Part shown: positions 57,303 to 64,000 of the stretch, in pieces
How positions within the stretch are numbered: position 1 is the first letter of the stretch
Layout of the letters: every line of letters starts with the position of its first letter
DNA from: Zoroaster sp. YZ-2022
Lineage: Eukaryota; Echinodermata; Asteroidea; Forcipulatida; Zoroasteridae
Reading direction: 5' to 3'
Assembly: GCA_029582265.1 (NCBI GenBank)
Contig: CM055816.1
Coordinates: forward strand, 8,680,047-8,744,046
DNA: 64,000 nt
Position numbers and translations under genes: made by a program
The notes under the pieces: model-generated
What the model saw: only the letters and a program-made list of their open reading frames with translations
The model's database searches: none
Told to the model about the DNA's origin: nothing

Positions 57303-57424
57303 GAGATTTGCGGGGACACCATGTAGTGAAATAATCTAGTTTGAGTAATGAGGGTTATGAGTATAACCTTCACTACTCACTACTCAAAAGAGTATTTCAA
57401 TACATGGTGTCACCGCAAATCTCA
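57303..57424. mobile_element. Small foldback element related to the Penelope terminal block
   Basis: GAGATTTGCGGGGACACCAT at the left and ATGGTGTCACCGCAAATCTC at the right form near-perfect TIRs around inverted TGAGTAATGAGG/CACTACTCAC sequence. The TIR resembles the CACATGGTGTCACCGCAA end of the Penelope-like remnants, so it may be a head-to-head derivative. Confidence 0.7.
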
Positions 57425-57554
57425 CTTTGACTTTAACACTTAAAATGAATGACCAAACAGAAAGTTCCATCAGTGAGTGCATCGAACGCACGGTACATTT
57501 GGTAAAAAATGGTTTGAAATGGTAATTTAAAAAAAACAAAATTATCATACTGAC

Positions 57555-57788
57555 CTGCAGGGCATGGTATACATGCTGTCTTCTGTGTCGTTGATCCATT
57601 ATTTGGGTTATAGGTTCCCGGCGGGCATTCATACCGTGTCTTCCCATCACACCATCCACCGGGCTCACAGATATCAGCCGATGGGTTGGGAACAGTGGAA
57701 CCCTCATCACAGGCATAGCCGGCCTCGCAGGCTTTGCAGCCGACCCAGCCGGCTTCCGACCAGGTGCCAGGCGGGCAAACTTCAGGAA
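57555..57788 (-). CDS. Exon: GCC2/GCC3-type cysteine-rich repeats (78 codons)
   Basis: The minus strand encodes P-E-V-C-P-P-G-T-W-S-E-A-G, G-C-K-A-C-E-A-G-Y-A-C-D-E-G, D-I-C-E-P-G-G-W-C, Y-E-C-P-P-G-T-Y-N-P and A-C-I-P-C-P-A-G. Acceptor CTGTCACAG|TT (AG at 57,790-57,789), donor GCAG|GTCAGTAT (GT at 57,554-57,553). Phase 1 at both ends, 234 nt. Two modules with conserved C-x-x-C, C-P-x-G-T-[YW] and C-P-A-G spacing. Confidence 0.9.
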
Positions 57789-58195
57789 CTGTGACAGAGT
57801 AGATTTAAGAAAAATTATGTACCTGAATCTGGACTACGATCCAACTCTGTGTTCTGACTCTGAATCCACAGGGATTCAAATGACAAAGCAACAGCTGTCA
57901 ATCATGAAGGCATATAGCCCAGGAGGGGGGCGAAGGAGGCAGTATTCCCCCACCCCATTTATTATTTATAATGAAAACATTATTTGAAACAAAACAATTC
58001 CCCTACAAACATTTTCCTGGAGGGATTTTTTTTTGGGGGGGGGCCTAAATTTTTACAAAACAATTCACCTCCCCCCAAATGACAAATTTCTAGCTTCACG
58101 CCTGAAATCAAAATCCCTTATTGACGAATTCATTTGGTTATATTGATCATTCCCATTTTATTAGCATAGCTACGTGTATATATAACCATAATATA

Positions 58196-58544
58196 AATAA
58201 TAATATTAATAACTGGATTTATAGAGTGCCAAATTGCCAAGGGATACAAAGCTCTTTTACATTATTATCCCTGGTCATTGGGCCAATATTAATCCTTAAA
58301 CTTTCTCAGCTCCCTGGGGAGTATACAGCCCTGAGCTACCGTAGCGCATCAGAAGCTTTCTTCAATCACAAGATCAACCTCTACCCTCACAGGTACCCAT
58401 TTATACTCCTGGGTGAAGAGGAGCACTGTACAGTGAAGTGTCTTGCTCAAGGACACAAGTACCATGGTCGTGGCCAGGATTCGAAAACCCACATTCTCAG
58501 CCATCATATCAAGTCTGATGTGCTGGACCGCTCGGCCATGACAC
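58196..58544 (-). mobile_element. SINE family 1, diverged copy
   Basis: Right-end head GTGTCATGGCCGAGCGGTCC, box B GGGTTTTCGAATCCTGGCC, body CTCAGCTCCCTGGGGAGTAT (plus strand) and an AT-rich tail at the left. Diverged about as much as the plus-strand copy at 3,480. Confidence 0.8.
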
Positions 58545-58657
58545 CCCACTACAGTAAAGCCGTTTGTGTACCCCCAATGATATTTATTGTAACAGGTATG
58601 TAGTTGGCAAACTATGACATCATCTTCATGGCTACCAGCTATTGTCCATACACTCAC

Positions 58658-58842
58658 CTGTCTGATCAGAGCACTGGTACCCAGCCTCACATATGGTACA
58701 GTTGACTGCATTCAGAGTACTGTAGTATCCTTTGTAGCATTTGATTGGCCCCGAGTAGATTGATGGACAAAAGTAACCAGGGTTACAGTTTGTGCAGGAT
58801 ATCTGTGCACCTTGAGAGTAAGTACCAGGCTCGCATATATCG
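58658..58842 (-). CDS. Exon: GCC2/GCC3-type cysteine-rich repeats, most 5' exon in the window
   Basis: The minus strand encodes D-I-C-E-P-G-T-Y-S-Q-G, S-C-T-N-C-N-P-G-Y-F-C-P, I-K-C-Y-K-G-Y-Y-S-T-L and N-C-T-I-C-E-A-G-Y-Q-C-S-D-Q-T. Acceptor TTCTTTATAG|C (AG at 58,844-58,843, phase 2), donor ACAG|GTGAGTG (GT at 58,657-58,656, phase 1). 185 nt. The phase-2 acceptor shows that more exons lie further upstream, beyond or around the Ngaro-like element. Confidence 0.88.
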
Positions 58843-58924
58843 CTATAAAGAAGAAAAATGAAATAAATTTTGATTTATTTCACAGATTTTTTGGTATCAT
58901 AAGATGAAACAATAGCCTATGTTT

Positions 58925-59110
58925 AACCAGACGAGGGCGCTACAGTGTTGACCCTTTGGAGAATACAGTCAAGTTTTTCCCCAAGCCAAGTTGGCTCATC
59001 AGGTCGGTGTTTATCTCTGCTTTCGTTGGCATGAAATGACTGAGAATATTCCTGTCCCCCTGGATGGAATGTAAGGCCTACGGTCCTTATAGAGCCTACT
59101 GAACAATCAT
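58925..59110. repeat. Dispersed repeat fragment
   Basis: GTTGGCTCATCAGGTCGGTG / TTGGCATGAAATGACTGAGA and CCCCCTGGATGGAATG resemble a SINE-like block common in marine deuterostome genomes (recognition only). No gene at 58,860-59,530. Confidence 0.4.
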
Positions 59111-59536
59111 TAAATTATTGGCAAAAATCCTCCAAGGGGCACTTTTTGGGAAAACTTCTGGTACTTTCACCTCTTCAAGTCTGGCAAGTAGTACAGGCCA
59201 TAAGTGCTGAATATGAAAGATCAACAAAAATGCATGGTGCATTTTGAATATATAAGGGCATGTTTCCAAAAGTGCACTGATGGATTTCGGAGGAGTCAGG
59301 AAGGTTCCTAGCCAGATTACCTAGGGGTTTAGGGTTAACCTTGCTTCTTTTGTTTACCAGATTTGAAAGCGACTGCATGGAACAGCTTCTGGAAGCTGAC
59401 AAAAAAAGTGATAATTGACAGTCCTAATACCTACAAAGCAACTAGTTACTGTAGTCTGGAACATCAATGGCACTGCCACTGCTTATCCTTCACTAATCCT
59501 CCCTACACAACACATTTTATCCCTTAAGGATCAAAT

Positions 59537-59783
59537 GCTTTATATTCAGATAACAGTTACTTTTTGTATTGCACATATACATGTACAGTACATCATATGT
59601 ACAGCTCTGTATGTAATAAGATACATCTTACTTGTTTGTGTGTCACTCACTGCATGTGTATGCTTTATATTCAGTTACTTTTTTGTATTGCACATAATAC
59701 ATGTACAGTACATCATATGTACAGCTCTGTATGTAATAAGATACATCTTACTGGTTTGTGTGTCACTCACTGCATGTGTATGC
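59537..59783 (+). repeat. Tandem ~122-bp duplication at the left side of the Ngaro-like element
   Basis: Two direct copies beginning GCTTTATATTCAG and ending TCACTCACTGCATGTGTATG. Ngaro and other DIRS-order elements carry split direct repeats at their ends, so this may be part of the left terminal structure. The right terminus is outside the window. Confidence 0.55.
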
Positions 59784-60211
59784 AGGTCACACTAGCACTG
59801 TGTGGGTTTGTTTTATACTGTGTGTGATGCAAATGAGGGATCCTGTGCATGGGACTTTTAGCCAATCAGTGACAAGCTAGTACTGTGAACATCAGACATG
59901 CACAGAGCTGTTTTGTGTGTGTTTGCATGGTGCAAGCTTAACTGCATGAAAGACCATTGCAAATTTGGTAACAAAGTGGGTTTCAGGGTTTGATGCTGTG
60001 CAGCCAATCATAAAGCTTCATTTTGTCCAATCAGGAGAGCACTCAATAACCAATAGGAACAAGTTTTTACTGTTAACCAATGGTTGTTCTTCTATGATCA
60101 GGGAACAACAATTTTTGGCGGGTGCTAGAAAATTTCTGGCATTCTGTCACAGCCTTTCAAAGAAGGTGGTAATTTTTATTTGGATGGACAAATTTTAGAC
60201 TGTTTTTCTTA

Positions 60212-61210
60212 ATGGGTACCCATCCGGTTACAACATTGAATCCTACATGGTCCATGGGTAATTACCCCTCTAGTGTCGGTGTTAATGGTATTGGTACATC
60301 ATCAGTTCCAATTTTTTCTAACAACAATGCTACAGGTAGCTCAGGGACTATGGGAATGAGACCCTCACTTTCCTCCAACTCGCCAACAGTCATACCAATG
60401 TTTGGGGGTACTGCTTTCTCTCAGCCAGAAGTTTTGCCGCAAGTTAATTCACAACTTGGCTTCCATGTTCCACAAAATATCAAAGAGAAGATATGGGCTG
60501 GTTTATACATTGACCTTTCCATTTTACTTCATGATCATGCACGGGCAATTCTTTCTAGGGAGGAAAAGGGCTCCGAGTTGACATTTGCAATGGAGGGTGG
60601 TAAAATGGTTATCAAGCAAGGGGGTAGTCGTGGCAAGAAAATTGACTCATTTGATAAATGGTGTTCTGCATTCCATACATTTATGGCAATTTACCTTGCA
60701 AAACAGCCTGCTCGTGCCATTGAAATGCTAAAATACATAGAGACAATTCGCTTAGCGGCTTCTCAGTTTCCGGGGGTAGGCTGGCGTCACTATGATGAGC
60801 AATTTCGCTTGCAGCTTGAAAGTAACCCGTCCAGCAGCTGGGGGGAAGTTAATATGGAATTATGGGTAACGGTTGCGGCAGCAGCTTCTGTCCAACCCAG
60901 TTCAGTGGCCCAATTTCAGTCATCACAAGCAACAAGGGGTACTTGCTTTGCGTTTAATAGCACAAAGGGGTGTCATTTGCGTTTCTGCAAATTTTCACAC
61001 AAATGCGGCAAGTGCTTGCGCTTTGGTCACAGCTCAACTATGTGTCGGGGTGGTAATGGTGCAGCAATGAACCGTTCTCGTTTTGTGCCAGCGAAACAGA
61101 ATCCACCTCCTCGCTCGGATACTGCGGCATTTCGTGGCCAAAAACAAGCACAGCCAACCAAAACTTATGCAAATGCACAGCATTCCTTTCGTGCTTCCAA
61201 CACCAATTAA
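60212..61210 (+). CDS. Ngaro-like retroelement ORF1 (Gag-like, 332 aa)
   Basis: Low-complexity Ser/Gly/Asn-rich N-terminus (residues 1-75), a helical middle, then two zinc-binding clusters near the C-terminus: C245-x8-C254-x4-C259-x3-H263 and C265-x2-C268-x4-H273-x4-C278. Expected to bind element RNA and form the retroelement particle. The start is the first ATG after an upstream short frame (59,965-60,198). The last 128 bp overlap ORF2 in another frame. No stop codons or frameshifts are visible, so the copy looks recent. Confidence 0.85.
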   Translation: MGTHPVTTLNPTWSMGNYPSSVGVNGIGTSSVPIFSNNNATGSSGTMGMRPSLSSNSPTVIPMFGGTAFSQPEVLPQVNSQLGFHVPQNIKEKIWAGLYIDLSILLHDHARAILSREEKGSELTFAMEGGKMVIKQGGSRGKKIDSFDKWCSAFHTFMAIYLAKQPARAIEMLKYIETIRLAASQFPGVGWRHYDEQFRLQLESNPSSSWGEVNMELWVTVAAAASVQPSSVAQFQSSQATRGTCFAFNSTKGCHLRFCKFSHKCGKCLRFGHSSTMCRGGNGAAMNRSRFVPAKQNPPPRSDTAAFRGQKQAQPTKTYANAQHSFRASNTN

Positions 61211-62768
61211 ATTTGCCACTTTGGATCATATGCTTTCACAATACCCAGTGTTAGAGGATGCCAGTTTTTTGCGTGAGGGATTTTCAAAGGGTTTTTGTAT
61301 TGGATATTCTGGTCCACGCCAAAGTCGTGTGGCAGGTTGTCTTTCTTCAGCGTCAGCTAACATGTTAGTTGTTAGAAACAAGTTAGCACAGGAAATCAAA
61401 TTGGGTCGGATTGCAGGTCCTTTTAAAGTTATGCCCTTTCGAAATTTGCAATGCTCCCCAATCGGGTTGGTGCCAAAGAAGGAGCCAAATTCATTTCGTC
61501 TCATACATCACCTTTCCTTCCCTGTGGGGGGATCCATTAATGATTTCATTAGTAAAGATAAATGCAGGGTGCATTACGCATCATTTGATTCTGCTGTTCA
61601 ACTTGTCATGCAGGCAGGGAATTCATCCTGGCTAGCCAAATCGGATATTAAATCAGCATTTAGGCTTTTACCGGTTTCTCCTATGGATTACGAGCTGCTT
61701 GGTTTTACCTTTGATGGGGAGTATTATTTTGATAAATGCCTCCCTATGGGTTGTTCAATTTCTTGCTCCATCTTTGAAAAGTTCAGTTCCTTCCTTGAAT
61801 TCCAAGTGAAGGAGATGGGTGCCACTGCCTTTGTTACACATTATCTAGACGATTTTTTATTTGTTGGCCCATCTGCATCAGCTTGCTCAAGTTTACTTGA
61901 TATTTTTTCCACGTTGTGCAATCAGTTGGGCGTTCCAATCGCCAAAGAGAAGACGGTTGGCCCTGTGCAAACAATCACCTATTTAGGGTTAGAATTAGAT
62001 GCGGTACGGGCGGAGGTCAGGGTCCCCCGCGACAAAGTGCAAGCATTATGCGCACAAATTTACCAGGCTCTTTCCAGAAAAAAGGTAACCCTGCGTGGTA
62101 TTCAGTCCTTGGTTGGTTCTATGAATTTTCTGTGTAGGGCAATTGCCCCTGGTAGGGCATTCATGGGTAGGCTTATAGCGCTTACCCGTGGGGTTACTCA
62201 ACCCCATCATCGTGTGCGCTTAACTGTAGGTGCTAGGCTTGATCTTATGATGTGGCTGCGATTCCTGTCAAATTTCAATGGGGTGTCTGCATTTCTAGGG
62301 CTTCATTGGGAAGTTAGTGAATCATTGGCTTTATTTACTGATTCTGCAGCTGCTATTGGTTTTGGTGCTTATTTTGCAGGCAAATGGACACATGGGCGTT
62401 GGCCAGTGGATATTGTTCAAAATCCTCCATCCATTGCGTTTTTGGAATTTTATCCAATCATGGTTGCAGTTCAGTGCTGGGCCCCGTTGCTCGCAAATCG
62501 CAAAGTAGAATTTCACTCAGACAATATGGCAGTTGTTCATATCATCAACCGGCAATCATCCCGCTGTCCCAGGATTATGCATCTGCTGCGCTTGCTTGTG
62601 TTACAGTGCCTTACTTTTAATATCTGTTTTCGAGCCGTGCATGTTCCCGGTAAGGTAAATGACATCGCTGATGCTTTATCTCGTTTTCAGATGGAACGTT
62701 TCCGAGCAATTGCACCAGGGGCCGACACTACCATGACTCCGTTACCCCGTCTTCCTCAGGTGTGGTAG
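61083..62768 (+). CDS. Ngaro-like reverse transcriptase-RNase H (561 aa)
   Basis: The RT domain spans about residues 100-320 with K-S-D188-I-K-S-A-F, L-P-M-G-C-S-I-S and the catalytic Y254-L-D-D257. RNase H follows at about 415-535 with D420 (L-F-T-D-S), E455, D480 (H-S-D-N) and N-D-I-A-D530. The order RT-RH followed by a tyrosine recombinase, with no aspartic protease or DDE integrase, is that of DIRS-order elements. The ATG at 61,083 overlaps ORF1; conserved sequence begins only near residue 40. Intact. Confidence 0.93.
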   Translation: MCQRNRIHLLARILRHFVAKNKHSQPKLMQMHSIPFVLPTPIKFATLDHMLSQYPVLEDASFLREGFSKGFCIGYSGPRQSRVAGCLSSASANMLVVRNKLAQEIKLGRIAGPFKVMPFRNLQCSPIGLVPKKEPNSFRLIHHLSFPVGGSINDFISKDKCRVHYASFDSAVQLVMQAGNSSWLAKSDIKSAFRLLPVSPMDYELLGFTFDGEYYFDKCLPMGCSISCSIFEKFSSFLEFQVKEMGATAFVTHYLDDFLFVGPSASACSSLLDIFSTLCNQLGVPIAKEKTVGPVQTITYLGLELDAVRAEVRVPRDKVQALCAQIYQALSRKKVTLRGIQSLVGSMNFLCRAIAPGRAFMGRLIALTRGVTQPHHRVRLTVGARLDLMMWLRFLSNFNGVSAFLGLHWEVSESLALFTDSAAAIGFGAYFAGKWTHGRWPVDIVQNPPSIAFLEFYPIMVAVQCWAPLLANRKVEFHSDNMAVVHIINRQSSRCPRIMHLLRLLVLQCLTFNICFRAVHVPGKVNDIADALSRFQMERFRAIAPGADTTMTPLPRLPQVW

Positions 62769-63694
62769 GGCATGAAGTGCTTCGGCTCCTATCCATGGCT
62801 TTTGCGCCAAATACACAAAGAGCATATATCACGGGGTGGAATCAATTTTGTAGGTTTTGGCAATGCCCATCAATACCTGAAAAAGCTGCATCCGTACATG
62901 GTGTTAGGCGATTCATTGCTTGGTTGTCTTTACGTCAGTTGGCACCTGCCACCATTGCTTTGTATACTGCTGGTGTTGGCTACATCCATAAAATGCATGG
63001 GTGGCCAGATCCCACAAAAGATTTCATAGTTTCCAAATTATTGGAGGGTTGTAGAAGGGATCGTCCTGTTTCAGACACAAGGCTGCCGATTTCAGTGGCT
63101 ACGCTGGGACAACTTTGTAATGCACTACAATATGTTTGCGCATCACAATTTGAATGCGCGCTCTTTAGAGCTGCATTTTTATGTGCATTTTTTGGGTTTA
63201 TGCGCATTGGGGAGTTTTCTGCAAATTCTTGTCATGTTGTTCAAGACTCTGTTTTGAAAATTTCTGATGTGAAATTTCACAAATCTGGGTCAAAAATGTC
63301 AGTATCGATAACTTTCCGTCACTCTAAAGCCAATCAGGCTGGTTCCCCTCAGACTGTTAGTTTAGTTCAGTCGGAGGATGTGACATTGTGTCCAGTCCTT
63401 GCTCTGCATAACTATATTGGGATTCGGCCTAGGGTCGAGGGTCCACTTTTCTGTCATTTTGATTCATCCCCTCTGACTAAGTACCAGTTCAGTGCCGTCC
63501 TGAAGAAGGCATTGGCATTCAGCGGGCTTGGTGAATCGCATATTACTTCTCATTCATTCCGTATTGGGGCAGCGACTGTAGCATTTGAGCGGGGGGTCCC
63601 CCAAAATGTTATACAGCAGATGGGCAGATGGCGTTCAGATGCAGTATTTTCATATATTCGTCCTATTCAGGATTCCATTTTGCCTGGGATATGA
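62762..63694 (+). CDS. Ngaro-like tyrosine recombinase (about 300-310 aa)
   Basis: The frame opens just before the RT-RH stop (7-bp overlap counting from GTG at 62,762). The first ATG is at 62,795, giving 299 aa. Numbered from 62,762, catalytic residues are R148 (F-M-R-I-G-E), H264-x-x-R267 (S-H-S-F-R-I-G-A), W290 (G-R-W) and nucleophile Y298 (V-F-S-Y-I-R). An N-terminal SAM-like core-binding domain covers about 12-90. It would integrate a circular DNA intermediate by site-specific recombination. Whether it is expressed by reinitiation or by frameshift fusion to RT-RH cannot be told. Intact. Confidence 0.93.
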   Translation: MVGHEVLRLLSMAFAPNTQRAYITGWNQFCRFWQCPSIPEKAASVHGVRRFIAWLSLRQLAPATIALYTAGVGYIHKMHGWPDPTKDFIVSKLLEGCRRDRPVSDTRLPISVATLGQLCNALQYVCASQFECALFRAAFLCAFFGFMRIGEFSANSCHVVQDSVLKISDVKFHKSGSKMSVSITFRHSKANQAGSPQTVSLVQSEDVTLCPVLALHNYIGIRPRVEGPLFCHFDSSPLTKYQFSAVLKKALAFSGLGESHITSHSFRIGAATVAFERGVPQNVIQQMGRWRSDAVFSYIRPIQDSILPGI

Positions 63695-63796
63695 GTGGGT
63701 GTGCAGTAACATGTAACACGGTTTACGTAGGACTCGTGCATGTAGCTTTGTAGAACTGTATGATTAAATAATCTTTATTATATTTTACTGCATTCA

Positions 63797-64000
63797 GGTA
63801 TTGTTTGGGTTATTGGAGATTCCATTGTTCGTTGGGCGAAGCAATCATTGAACACGTCCCATGTGGTCAAGTGGAATGGGAAAAGCGGTGCCCGCTTAAG
63901 AGATCTTCAAAACCTTTTAAATCAGATGTGTGGGCCACCTCCAGCAATATTATTTATTCATCTGGGCACAAATGACTTGGGAGTCATTGACCAGTTTTGC
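63797..64000 (+). CDS. SGNH hydrolase domain of the Ngaro-like element (partial, runs off the window)
   Basis: After an acceptor-like TTTTACTGCATTCAG (AG at 63,796-63,797) the frame reads I-V-W-V-I-G-D-S-I-V-R-W-A and later I-L-F-I-H-L-G-T-N-D-L-G: block I GDS (nucleophile Ser) and block III GxND of SGNH/GDSL hydrolases. The frame is open to the window end. Such domains are reported in Ngaro elements and some CR1 LINEs. No ATG is visible at the start; the CAG|GT junction suggests that it is spliced or translated by another route. Confidence 0.75.

Noticed and set aside
59415..59827. 87- and 126-codon frames with repeated peptide
   Set aside because: Derive from the 122-bp tandem duplication at the left of the Ngaro-like element; no known domain.

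Overview
The window is animal genomic DNA, most likely from an invertebrate deuterostome (echinoderm, hemichordate or cephalochordate). This is inferred from spliced genes with GT-AG introns, TRIM-NHL genes in tandem, GCC2/GCC3 (ephrin-receptor-like) cysteine-rich exons, tRNA-derived SINEs, a Penelope-like GIY-YIG remnant and an Ngaro-type tyrosine-recombinase retroelement. I cannot name the species.

Layout. (1) 0-13.4 kb and 55.5-58.9 kb hold minus-strand exons of a secreted or extracellular protein built from GCC2/GCC3-type cysteine-rich repeats. The 55,565 donor (phase 2) and the 9,920 acceptor (phase 2) match in phase, and the joined residues complete a sensible repeat. I therefore favour one gene with an intron of about 45.6 kb. 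Several of its 3' exons are damaged: one has lost its AG acceptor and carries an extra base, and another has its donor overwritten by a SINE. (2) 13.4-21 kb is repeat-rich: a GAA/CAA microsatellite of nearly 800 bp, Penelope-like remnants, MITE-like foldbacks and AT satellites. (3) 18.7-52.6 kb is a plus-strand tandem segmental triplication (A, B, C; unit about 11 kb), each unit carrying one two-exon TRIM-NHL gene (RING, two B-boxes, coiled coil, NHL propeller). Copies A and C are intact (636 and 629 aa). Copy B has a -13/+10 indel pair that creates a stop after 328 aa. Differences between copies cluster in the NHL propeller, are mostly amino-acid changing, and often alter two bases of one codon. 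(4) 52.6-58.9 kb mixes MITEs, a 91-bp palindromic tandem repeat and SINEs with exons of the cysteine-rich gene. (5) 59.5-64 kb is an apparently intact Ngaro-like element (Gag, RT-RNase H, tyrosine recombinase, start of an SGNH hydrolase) that runs off the right edge.

If the single-gene model is right, the TRIM-NHL array is nested antisense inside a giant intron of the cysteine-rich gene. Segment-specific insertions (SINEs in A, B and C at different sites, a solo LTR and a MITE in B, a MITE in A) have paralogous empty sites in sister copies, so they postdate the duplications. All coordinates, phases and substitution counts were read by hand. No database search was possible.
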